Below, one piece after another: positions 8,267-18,526 of a DNA stretch of 64,000 nucleotides. Within the stretch, counting starts at the first letter, position 1; every line of letters starts with the position of its first letter. The translations under genes and the position numbers were made by a program. The notes below the pieces were generated by a model, which worked only from the letters and a program-made list of their open reading frames with translations, was not told the origin of the DNA and ran no database searches. The DNA lies in NCBI GenBank assembly GCA_038087015.1, contig JASBNA010000023.1:434001-498000 (forward strand), read 5' to 3'. The DNA comes from Cerrena zonata (lineage: Eukaryota; Basidiomycota; Agaricomycetes; Polyporales; Cerrenaceae).

Positions 8267-9691
8267 ATGAATAGTAAGTTACAAGCAGCCGTTGATCAAA
8301 TAGTCAAAGATTTTGCTATCGATAAGCAATTTCTTGTTGGAGCTACTGAACAATTTGTGAAATCAATGGATGAAGGTTTGAAACATTCTGCTTCAGCTAA
8401 AGAGTATATGCCAATGATTCCAACTTTCGTCACTGGAATCCCAACCGGTAAAGAAACTGGATTGTATTTGGCTGCTGATTTAGGTGGTACTAATTTCAGA
8501 GTTTGTTCAATTAAGTTGAACGGTGATCATACTCATGAATTGAAACAATCCAAGTTTAAAATTCCTCTTGACTTAATGAAGAATTCAACTGCTGATGCTT
8601 TGTTTTCTTATTTGGCTAAAAAAGTGGAAGCCTTTTTAGATGAACACCATAAAGAATATTCGGCAAACACTAATGGTTCTTTGAAATTGGGTTTTACCTT
8701 TTCTTTCCCAGTTGATCAAACCGCTTTGAATAGAGGTAAATTGATTCGTTGGACTAAAGGTTTTGATTTACCTGATTGTGTGAATAAAGATGTTGTTGAA
8801 TTGTTACAATCTCATATCGATCTTTTGGGGGTTAAGGTGGATGTTGTGGCCTTGGCTAATGATACCGTTGGTACTTTATTATCAAGAGCTTATTCTAATA
8901 ATGAAGCAAAAACTCATGCTAATACCGTTCTTGGTTGTATCTTTGGTACCGGTACTAATGGTGCCTATTTTGAAAAATTGTCTAATATTTCAAAATTAGA
9001 TCTCACCACTGTTCCAAAAGGTGCCACCGGTATGGTTATTAATACTGAATGGGGGTCATTTGATAATACTTTGAAAGTCTTACCAAAAACCAAATACGAT
9101 GACATTGTTGATAAAGAAACTGCTAATCAAGGTTACCACTTGTTCGAAAAAAGAATTAGTGGTATGTTCTTGGGTGAATTATTAAGAGTCATTTTAATTG
9201 ACCTTTTCGAACGTGGCTTCATTTTCACCGAATTGTTTGAATCAAGACGCGGCTCATTACCTCATCGTTTATCTGAACCTTGGTTATTGGATTCAGAAGT
9301 TTTATCCTATTTACAAATTGATGATTCAACTGATTTGAAAATGTCCCAATTAGTTTTGGAAAATCACTTGAGATTACCAACTACAAGAGAAGAAAGATTG
9401 GTTATTCAAAAAATTACTCAAGTCGTTTCTCATAGAGCAGCCTATCTCTCTTCTATTCCTATTGCAGCAATTGTTGGCCGTGTTAAAGACCAATATAAAA
9501 ACGATGATCGTGATTTCGAAATTGGTTGCGATGGTTCAGTGGTTGAATTTTATCCTGGTTTCCAAGAGAAAATCTTGGAAGCATTCAATTTAATCAATCC
9601 TTTGGAAGGAACTAACAAAAAATTAAGTTTGAAAATCGCCAAAGACGGTAGTGGTGTTGGTGCTGCTTTATGTGCTAGTGTTGCTATTTAA
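8267..9691 (+). CDS. GLK1: Glucokinase (hexokinase family)
   Basis: A 474-aa protein starting at ATG 8267. Hexokinase-family motifs appear in order: LAADLGGTNFRVC (phosphate-1 loop, residues ~67-79), LGFTFSFPVDQTALNRGKLIRWTKGF (sugar site), ALANDTVGTLLS with the catalytic Asp, GCIFGTGTNGAYFE, and near the C-terminus VGCDGSVVEFYPGF-like and DGSGVGAALCAS. The length and the short N-terminus without the hexokinase PII regulatory region fit ascomycete glucokinases (Glk1/Glk4 type). It phosphorylates glucose to glucose-6-phosphate in the cytosol. The next intact gene downstream is 5.7 kb away. Confidence 0.92.
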   Translation: MNSKLQAAVDQIVKDFAIDKQFLVGATEQFVKSMDEGLKHSASAKEYMPMIPTFVTGIPTGKETGLYLAADLGGTNFRVCSIKLNGDHTHELKQSKFKIPLDLMKNSTADALFSYLAKKVEAFLDEHHKEYSANTNGSLKLGFTFSFPVDQTALNRGKLIRWTKGFDLPDCVNKDVVELLQSHIDLLGVKVDVVALANDTVGTLLSRAYSNNEAKTHANTVLGCIFGTGTNGAYFEKLSNISKLDLTTVPKGATGMVINTEWGSFDNTLKVLPKTKYDDIVDKETANQGYHLFEKRISGMFLGELLRVILIDLFERGFIFTELFESRRGSLPHRLSEPWLLDSEVLSYLQIDDSTDLKMSQLVLENHLRLPTTREERLVIQKITQVVSHRAAYLSSIPIAAIVGRVKDQYKNDDRDFEIGCDGSVVEFYPGFQEKILEAFNLINPLEGTNKKLSLKIAKDGSGVGAALCASVAI

Positions 9692-12600
9692 TGTGATCAC
9701 TTATCAATCTTAGACTTGCTTTAGAATTAATAAAATAAAAGACTTTTTCCCTCTTCTAATGTCTGACGCCTGTTGTTATTTAGTTTAATCTTATTCTCTC
9801 CTTTATATGCATTTATATCTCATTCAACCTTGTAGCATCTAACTTAACTTGACAGAACTGTGCTCTGCCTTAGTACTTCTAATGGCATTTTTTTGCAACA
9901 TATCCATAAAAACTTATGCTTCCTTCAGGACAAAATTAATAACCTCCCCCAGAATAAACTTCATATAAGTCTGAAATAGGCATGCTTAACCCATTTACAC
10001 TTACCTTGTCACATCAATTCACTCATTTTTCTCTAATCCCGTATTTATATGAAATATTCGCAACTTTTCCAAAAATTGAATAAAATTGAATATGCTTCAC
10101 TACAACAATTGCAACAAGAAGATTATACAATTTTTTGCAGTCAGTCAACCATAGTAAGTCCTCAATGAGCTTCTTGTTCCATTTTTTCAACTTATCGAAA
10201 TTTTCAAAAAGTAAATTATTCCCAGCTGTTTTTCTACTTTGTGAGACTCACTTTAATCACCTCAATGGACTCTCATTTCCGCGAGGAAGTTAAGTCCAAC
10301 ATCAAACACGGATTCGGCGACCATGAGTTGATGACGGTGACTGTAAAATTGTGAATAAGCTGATTAGTCCCATAGACTTTTCAAAAATTCATAGCTTGGA
10401 AAAGCCCAAAGTAATACGTTTATGAAAATTTGCAACCAGTCAGAGGATTCCGGGGAAGGCTTCTTTCGCGAGTCCATTGCATAGACATTATTGTCAAGAA
10501 TGTCCTCTTTGAAAAATACCGAAATGGTAAGTGGGAAGACTATACAATTAAGCCCTTTGCGATATTTTTGATGTAGTTGCGGACAAAGAGGATGATCAAA
10601 TGGATGAAATTGCAATAAAGATGAACCTGCAATTGAAGGTTAAAGAAATAATTGAACAAAATATTAGTAAAGATACAAGGATAGCTTATCAGAAGCATGC
10701 GCCTAAAAAAAAGGTCGGTTTTCACCTCATACTCTGGGCTAGAAAGCAGGTCTTTCTGAATTGGAATTAGGTGGTCAACTGCTTATCATTGGATTTATGC
10801 CGCATAAGGATGACAGAAAGGTTACCTAAATTGCACTTGATCTTGTAGAAATTAGAAATCATCAAAAATTTAATTCAAGCATCATCCTCCATGACCTAGG
10901 TGAAAATATCCCAAAAAGTATAGGGAATCAATATATCAAATTCGAAGGTACAAATACTACTTTGCAATGATGTCAACCATAAAAAACCATGCTGTTGGAA
11001 AATTCAAGCGCAGTGCAAGGCTTACTTTGTTGCGATTTACTTTCCTGATTTGAGTCTAACGGGATATATATTACTTCTGCGAGCTCAAAAGAAGTGTTCC
11101 CGACACTCCTAACAAAGGGGGCCTGAGCTTTTTTTTAAAAAAAAACAACGAATTCTCCAGATGATTTTGTAAAATTTGTCGAAAGCGTTAAGAAAACCTG
11201 AATATATACATGGCAAAAAAGAAGCTTCATTAAAGTGAAAAAGCAAAGACTATCTTTGATATGGTTCCAAAATAGCAATGTTTTATAAAAGTTGTAATAC
11301 GCATGTATCAGAAGTGTGCATGATATAGTCAAGTATTACAACTTCATAAATATATCTAATATCATACTTTCTATGACTAAACCAATGTAATTGATCATAA
11401 ATACAAGATCCATTAAAAGATTGCGAATTTTGTAGCTCGCCTGTTAAAGTATTTTGCATTACGTGAATTCATTACATTTGAGAACACATCTCTTAAACGT
11501 TGGAATGAAGCATCTTCGCCGGTCAGAAAGAAGAAAAATTGAAATGGACGCAGTAACTACAATTTCAATGGTGATGAAATACATTACAAGGCGATAAAAA
11601 AAACTCTGAACGAGCGATTTCAAAACTATTGAAAGGGAAAACGAATATAGCTACAAGATCCCAGACACTTAGTTGGACAACTTCTTTAATGCTCAGAATA
11701 CGTAAATGCATGTCACTGTAAACTAGTCGGAGATATATTAGAGAGCATGCGAATGCAACTTAATTTCGTAGGTAAGATAACCAGATTCCCAAAATCTAAA
11801 TCAAGTATTCATTTATTTATATTCATTGTTTTGATTAAAAATCTGATTTTACATCATTAAAACTCAAGAAACGAGTGCTTTCAGGAGTCTATAAAGGCTG
11901 TTGCGAAAGTAATACAAATTTCAAAGACTACGTTTTCAAATCATTTGGAAAAATGGAGTTAATAAATTTAAGACTTTGAGCTACGGAATATCACTACAAC
12001 TAACCGCTTTGTCACCACTGAATACATCAGTAATTGACTGTAACAGGGAGCAATGATATAACCTAAAAGAAGAGGTTGCACGTTTTTTGTTCAGCATCGC
12101 AACTATCTGTGATATAGAAAGAAACTTAATTGTAGGCAAGGGTATTTATTCAAAGGTATTATCAAGATGCACTATGAAAATCAATGAATGAAAGTTATCA
12201 CTCAGTGGAAGCAAACAAGTTCAAAAAGGTTATACTGGTTTTGCTGAAAACTTGTAAAAAAAGGTCAGCTTACAGTAGTGATAGTATTTATCTACAGAAG
12301 CTATTTATTATGTTGAATATTGTTGACACTAGAAGAAATGTATTGAGGTATCTACATATCCCTTCCTGAAGATTGGTCTCCTAAACCTAAATCCCTAAAC
12401 CTAAATCCAGGAAACACAAATAACTTCAGGAATTCATTATCGTAAGCGCTTGCTTTACTAAAGTAAATGCTTGAAATTCAAGAATATAGAAGTAAATCTG
12501 TACTGGTTGATGAGTGTTTGATTCAATGTATGCTCAAAGATTCAGAAGGCTTCCTTGATAATTTGAATATTTTGAAGCTCCTCACAGTATTCTAATATAG

Positions 12601-15437
12601 TACGTGACTAGCACCCCAAAGCAGCACCAGCATCGGTTACCTAGGTTTACTTTGATTGAACATGTTTCGAAATATGAAGTAGAATATTGCTCTATCATGG
12701 GTTTGAGAAGATTGCAATAGAATGATCAATAGTTTTTTACTTGAGTGCATTCATTTTCATTTTACTGAAGCCGTTCGGATTAAGTACGCACCGATTAATT
12801 TGAATAAGCTTCGTCTAGATGTCTAGATGTCGAGGAACGTAAGTCATACTTATTACATTCTTTCGATGGTGCGAAGAACTGAAGTTACAAAGTATTATTT
12901 GAACACCAGGAATCCTTCTATTCTTCGCCCATGGCAATTCGTACGGAACACGGTGACAAGAATCCCTAGGTGGTGATTACCTAAGGGGGATAATGGACTC
13001 TTGGGTACATTTTAATGGTGAGAGGTGTAGTTATTCAGATAAGAAACTTTTTTAGACCTTAATTTTGTTCGATAAGAGCTTCATCTTGCAATTGGCAATT
13101 GAAACATCTATATCGATTTAGCTTTTCAAGTTGGAATGGCTTTTAGTCTGAGAAAGTACAGAAGTTTATCATGTTCCCTTCGCCAATTTAGTGCTTTAAT
13201 CACATCCAATATATTGAATTTCAATGCAATCTTACTTTTTAATCGAAAAAGTACATGGCAGTTGTATATTTGTTTGTGTGAATCTAAATACCAAAGTCCT
13301 TATTCGTAGCAATGGTTTGGTGTCTACTAAACTCTACTTGTCATTTATATATAGTTAATTACGCAAACCTAACCCATCTAAGATTAGGATAAATAGCTTC
13401 CTAATTTCTCTTGTAGATGATTTTAAGTGGGCTGTCCAAGATCGAGGGATATGCTGAAAGAGCGAATTCATTAAATGTAAGTTGCCCAGTTCCAATCAAG
13501 CTGCGCTAAGAGCGAACATTTAACATTTATATATACTTCATGCCTGAGTGTTACTAGAGCTCATCAAGTAAAGTTCTTCAATATCGAAGGAGCGATTTAT
13601 TAGAAACAACATTTCATCCACACTGAACTGTTTTTTGTTCGAGATTTATAGCGGCGATTTCGAAAAGAACCCTCATAAAGTGTCAAGGTTAAGTAGAAGT
13701 CTGTATGTGTATTTAAGGAAGATTGGTAAAGTCTGCGCAAAATGCTACAATTATTTTAAACATTTAACCAGGTGTTTCAGCTTTAAGTCTTTATTAGTGG
13801 TAAATATCTGTTCATTGTGGTAAAAGAAATTGTAGTAATCGTATTTCCTTTTGTTGTAAGCAAACCAACGATTAAACCTGGTTCAAAACTGGATCGTTAG
13901 ATCTGCAAAAGTTTAACTGAAAATTCGACAAGACAGTTATGGTGTCATTTCTTGAGTAATTTTGCTGTTTACCCTACTTTAGGTCATCACGATACTTTCC
14001 TTTACGGCCAATTACCAAACTTGAAAGTATCAAATTATCTTGGTGCTGATAAGAGTTGCTACTATTGTAAAGAAGATTTATTAATCTAATTATGGACTCA
14101 AATGACTGGCTGCTTAAGAAAGATATGGATCAGATGGTTTAGTCAAAGTCAGTCTTTTTTAAGAAAATTGAGCGGTTTGGATTTTACAATACTCGCTATT
14201 ACTTCGTTTTATGGACTTGGTTTCGCTTTAAGAATGAGGCCTTCTTCAGGACCGTTTCCTATCTGGTTGACGAGCATGTCCAGCATCCAGGTACATGCTG
14301 ATGCTTCCTGATCAGAGCTGCTTATTTGGTATATCAGTTATTACATTTTCAAAGCCACATCATAATTCCTACTATCGGTGAGAGAAGATCTGTGCTTAGA
14401 TTATCAGGTTAATCAAAATGTAGCAAATCTTTATACAAGAGAACAGACAACTGTTGATAACCTAATAATGCCGTAGAATGTGAAATTTTGAACTTTTTTC
14501 TTTTAGCTGAAGTCTTTTTCTAAATTTAAGAGTTACGACACCGATATATGAGACTTTCCCACTTCAAATTCGTTATCCTTCTTAAAATATGCTACTTTTT
14601 TTTTTCAACACATATAGAGAATATGAGAAATATTTTGGGAAATCAAAAACCTCGAGCTGAGAAAGCTCCAAGACACTTCAGGTCCTTTAGGTACTTTTGG
14701 GGCCTTTTTTGAATCTGCTCGATGAGCCAATTTTAGTGTTTCTCCCATCACCATTTCGCTTACGTAGTCGGTGGAAGTAATCTAAAAAGTCTCTGAAAAA
14801 TATTGATTCCGGTAGGTTTATTCCCAAAGTGAAATTTTTATTTTTATGAAACTAAAGTTTCGTAAGAAAACCAATTGTATGAGTCCTTTTGAAGTTATCA
14901 AAGAATATCTTTTTGTCTGTTTAATTGACTTTACAGTATAAGCTGTTTAATTGATACTGCAATCAAATTGTCTACATCCGTACACCATTACTTTTACTGA
15001 TAATGATAAGCTCTTACCAACATCTACTATAAGCAGCTCTAGTATATTGGAAGGAGATTATGGAGCTTATTGTCTAATTGCTTGTTTATTTTTCAGGTTC
15101 TTTCTTTTCTTTAGTTTTTCTTTCAATTTTTTACATTTTGAATATTTTCAACAAAATTTGCATCCATTAGGTATTTTTTGCTAACAAGCATGCTGAACAT
15201 GATAACAGGTATGAGTATTAAGTGTGTCTACAAGATCTGTTGTAGCAAAAATAATAAATCTTTTAATATATTAAAAAACATATTTTGTTGTTCATTTGTA
15301 CAAAGGTTGTTCAAGGGAACTATTCATTAAAAATAAACTGAAAAACTATAGTAAAAGGTATTTTTTTAAAAAATCGAAAGAAGAAAGGTTAATTAAAAAA
15401 GAAAAACGTTCAACGTAGAAGAAAAAATAAGAAGAAG
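9692..15437. other. 5.7-kb region without an intact gene
   Basis: This is the longest gene-free stretch in the window. No open frame exceeds about 85 codons. Parts read as decayed coding sequence on the + strand (see the pseudogene entry), separated by AT-rich filler and short T/A runs. I see no LTRs, no long tandem array and no tRNA gene inside it. Yeasts of this type often have their centromere in a gene-free stretch of 3-5 kb, but nothing in the sequence alone proves that. Confidence 0.6.
10049..14335 (+). pseudogene. Decayed coding relics, all on the + strand, identity unknown
   Basis: Several blocks read as protein with few stops but in shifting frames. Block 1 (10049-10353) starts MKYSQLFQKLNKIEYASLQQ, has one stop, then MDSHFREEVKSNIKHGFGDHE. 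Block 2 (about 10570-10771) includes KEDDQMDEIAIKMNLQLK. Block 3 (about 10745-10969) includes NSSIILHDLGENIPKS. Block 4 (11465-11860) has four stops in 131 codons. Block 5 (about 12047-12369) needs one frameshift and includes FSIATICDIERNLIVGKG. Block 6 (12467-12595) includes SVLVDECLIQCMLKDSEG. Block 7 (about 13880-14335) includes YPTLGHHDTFLYGQLPNLKV and, after a frameshift, ERFGFYNTRYYFVL. The shared strand suggests one large dead gene or several neighbours. I recognise no family. Confidence 0.35.
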
Positions 15438-16958
15438 CTAACCAACAAACCTACCAGTGTCAAGATCAGCTTCATGAAGTTTAACCCATTTTGTTTTATT
15501 AACAATTTTCAAAACGAAAAATAATACAACGGAAAAAGGAAGAAGGATGTAGGAATCAACCCAGTCTTTTGCTTGGAAAGGCTTGAAATACGACCAGCCT
15601 TGAATTAGAGCAAGAAAGATATTCAAAGTCATTCCAGCTATTGGCAAATAAGGATACCATAAGCCTTTGTGGGTTAAGTCGTTTGCATCTCTACCTTGAG
15701 CAGCCCAGGCTTGCCTGAATCTGATATGATAAAAGCAAACCGAGCCCCAGACGATGAAAACTGCCACTCCTGAAATGTTCACGATATAGTTATAAGCATT
15801 TGCAGCACCAGTACTGATGTTCATTAAAGAGATTAAACCGAAAGCATTTGTTAAAATGACTGCGTAATAAGGAACCCCATGTTTATTAACAGTTTTCAAG
15901 ATTTTTGGAGCCTGGCCCTCATTAGCTAAATGTAATAAAGTTCTTGAACCGATAAAGATAGAACTATTGATTGCTGAGATACAAGTAACAATGATAAAAG
16001 CATTAATTAAATGAGCACCACCATTCCAACCGGCTCTTTTTATAGCTATACTCATTGGAGATTGAAGAGCCTTTGTATTTGCATTTAAAGTTTCATCATT
16101 ATAAGGAACAGTAGCACCATAGAAGATTGCGATACCAATATAAATAAAGATGATTCTGAAAACAGTGTTTCTGACAACACTTGGTAAAGATCTTGGATCT
16201 TTAGATTCAGCAGCAGCAATAGCAGGAATTTCACTACCACTATAAAAAGTTGAAGCATAAACAAAAGTAGCAACCACTGATTTAAACCCATTAGCCAAAG
16301 CACCAGGGTCATTCCAATAGTGGAAACCAAAAGCTGGTTGGCCTTTAATACCACCACTCATATAGACTATTGAAAAAATGTAAAAGGCAAAGATACCGAT
16401 AATTTTTAAAGAAGCCAACCAAAATTCGGCTTCACCAAAGACACCAACCCCCAAGAATTGAAACCCAAGAAAGGCTACCCAAAACATCAAGATATATCCG
16501 TAAAGAGGAACCTGAGGGCCCCAGAATTGTAAAAGAGCAGCCGTGGTATTATATTCATTTGCTAAAACAGTAACAAAAACTATGAAATAGCACCAGCCAA
16601 CGACACCACCATAAGCAGGATCCACTACTCTACATCCCAAGGAACTAAAAACCCCACCAGTAGGATAATTCATTATAAGTACAATCAAAGATTGCATCAT
16701 AATCATTGCAACGATACCAATTATACTGAAACCCAAAAGTAAAGATAAGGGTCCATTCTTCAAAGCAAGAGAAGCACCAACCAATATACCGGGACCGATA
16801 ATACCAGCCAAACTTAAAAAAGAGGTATGTCTTGGTTTCAACTCCCTTTTCAAGTTGGTATTATCATCAGGAATGTAAGGTGAAGATTTCGATGATTCAA
16901 GTGACTCAACCGGGGTAGAGATAACGTCCTCCGGAGATTTTGACTTTGATAGAAGCAT
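15438..16958 (-). CDS. Amino-acid permease (APC superfamily, YAT type)
   Basis: A 506-aa protein with about 12 hydrophobic segments, starting at ATG 16956-16958. TM1 begins with the family motif SLAGIIGPGILVGASLAL (APC substrate-binding GxG turn). GAEIPA/AAAESKDPR appears as SGSEIPAIAAAESKDPRSLP after TM6, as in fungal permeases. Later parts include NGGAHLINAFIIVTCISAINSSIFIGSRTLLHLANEGQAPK and GVPYYAVILTNAFGL. N- and C-termini are cytosolic by family topology. The family imports amino acids at the plasma membrane by proton symport; the substrate is not predictable from this sequence. A paired GATA site lies about 320 bp upstream, which fits nitrogen control. Confidence 0.88.
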   Translation of the reverse strand: MLLSKSKSPEDVISTPVESLESSKSSPYIPDDNTNLKRELKPRHTSFLSLAGIIGPGILVGASLALKNGPLSLLLGFSIIGIVAMIMMQSLIVLIMNYPTGGVFSSLGCRVVDPAYGGVVGWCYFIVFVTVLANEYNTTAALLQFWGPQVPLYGYILMFWVAFLGFQFLGVGVFGEAEFWLASLKIIGIFAFYIFSIVYMSGGIKGQPAFGFHYWNDPGALANGFKSVVATFVYASTFYSGSEIPAIAAAESKDPRSLPSVVRNTVFRIIFIYIGIAIFYGATVPYNDETLNANTKALQSPMSIAIKRAGWNGGAHLINAFIIVTCISAINSSIFIGSRTLLHLANEGQAPKILKTVNKHGVPYYAVILTNAFGLISLMNISTGAANAYNYIVNISGVAVFIVWGSVCFYHIRFRQAWAAQGRDANDLTHKGLWYPYLPIAGMTLNIFLALIQGWSYFKPFQAKDWVDSYILLPFSVVLFFVLKIVNKTKWVKLHEADLDTGRFVG

Positions 16959-18104
16959 TTTAAAAGTTTTTTATTCTCAACCACTGTTTTCCAACGATAA
17001 ACAGCTTCAACATGTAGGTATATATACGATATATATATACCGGACGAATCTATAAGAACCAACGAAGAAGTATTAGGCTTAAAGGCAAAAAATGATTTTT
17101 AGCCGTTCGATAGCAAATTCGCAGACTAAGCAGAAGACCAATAATTAGCAAGCCACAGTTAATTAAGTTTCGAAGAATTTAACGGTAAATACAAGCGTAG
17201 GGACAAGAAGAACGTAAGTACAAGGGTGGTGTAGAGGAGGCACAACCGTGTTATATAAGAAAAAGAGTGAAAAGATAAGGATTATCCGAGGCAGATAAAT
17301 ACGTACCACTCGGTATAATGGTTTTTAAGTTTGACTGATAAACTACAAGACTCTACATAAGGAAATATAGTGGAAGCCGATCAGATGGAAGTATCAAAGT
17401 TTAGATAAATCCACCACACAAGGATACAAAACTCACCACACGATCCCAACAACAGACCAAGGACGATGTATCAAAAGTGTCCAAGATCCGTTCTTAGGCT
17501 TTTTCTACTCCATCACCAGAACCTATCATTCGATGGAAACGAAACGAACGTAGGGCAGAAACAGGAGATTCTTTCTACAGCCTATAATCAATTGGATATT
17601 ATATATTGGATATATATATATGTTGGATAAATGTGAAAAGAAGAAGAAGAAGAAGAAGTAAAAATTTTTCAAAATTTCTCTGTGGACATAAATACTTTTT
17701 TTTTTTTTTTTCAATTATTTTTGTTTTGTTAGCACAAACAACCAAGTTACCCGGAGACCTTGGGAGGTAGTAGGAACCATATATTAGGCATGCTAAACAA
17801 GGAGAAGCACTTAAAAAGCCCTTGGGGAGAAGTACTCAAAGAGAAATTGGGGGAATAGGAAGGGAATAGTAAGGAGTTCTCATATAAAGTGAAGTCAAGT
17901 AATGAGAAGAAGTCAATTCTTGAGCAAAAGTCAAGTAATTAGAAGAAATGAAAAGTATTGATTCTATGACGGAATGAAACATTGAAGATAACTGAAGAAG
18001 ATAAAACGTTGAATGAAATAATTGAAGAAGATGAAGAAGATGAAACCACTGCACAACATTGAAGTTAAATACACTGGACGAGACAAGCGTCAATACACGT
18101 ACAT
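16959..18104. other. 1.1-kb intergenic region upstream of the permease
   Basis: No gene supported. It contains TATATATA blocks near 17022-17038 and 17600-17622, a GAA-rich run at 17636-17660, a T14-15 tract at about 17697-17711, and a purine-rich stretch (17820-18060) with many GAAGAA and GAAAT motifs. It serves as the permease promoter and the 3' flank of VMA9. Confidence 0.45.
17274..17286. promoter_or_regulatory. Paired GATA site upstream of the permease
   Basis: GATAAG and TTATC (GATAA inverted) are separated by two bases, 316 bp upstream of the permease ATG. GATA-factor sites of the Gln3/Gat1 class drive nitrogen catabolite-repressed permeases. The motif is seen; regulation is inferred. 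Confidence 0.35.
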
Positions 18105-18363
18105 CTATTCAGGTCTCAAGTCGGATCTTCTAGGAGCCTCCAAGGGATGCAATTGGGCCAAGTAAGTGATGGCCCACATCAAGTAGCACATCGATAAACC
18201 CAAGATGATCGAGGATCTCCATACGGTTCGGTTTTCCTTTGGTGCTGCCACCCACGCTAATGCCGACAAAACGGCAGTGATTAAAAACACAACGATCACA
18301 GTATACCTGTTTCTGTTAGTACATATCGCTTCCCTGTAGTCTGGAGCCAACATACCCACTCAT
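18105..18363 (-). CDS. VMA9: V-ATPase subunit e (Vma9), one 49-nt intron
   Basis: A spliced 69-aa protein. Exon 1 is only eight bases (18356-18363, ATG AGT GG). The intron (18307-18355) starts GTATGT, has the exact branch site TACTAAC (18315-18321) and ends CAG. Exon 2 (18105-18306) completes MSGYTVIVVFLI and continues to VWRSSIILGLSMCYLMWAI and HPLEAPRRSDLRPE. This matches yeast Vma9, whose end is APRRSDLRPE. Two membrane helices are predicted. Subunit e belongs to the V0 sector of the vacuolar proton pump. The unspliced frame from an internal ATG (84 codons) reads through the intron and is not the product. It shares a 163-bp divergent promoter with STP22. Confidence 0.93.
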
Positions 18364-18526
18364 CTTTCTGATGTCTGTAAAGAAGAATTGGTTGTTGGTA
18401 TCAGTTTTTTGTTCAAAGGTTTGAAAAATTAACCTAGCACCAGCACCCGTACACCAATAATAAATAAAGGGCCTATAGAAAAGGACTAATAAGCAATTTA
18501 CAAAGTTGACTAATAGTGATAAGATA

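Noticed and set aside
10740..10970. hAT-type transposase relic
   Set aside because: ALDLVEIRNH/HDLGENI is faintly reminiscent of hAT transposases, but no DDE, RW or dimerisation motifs follow.
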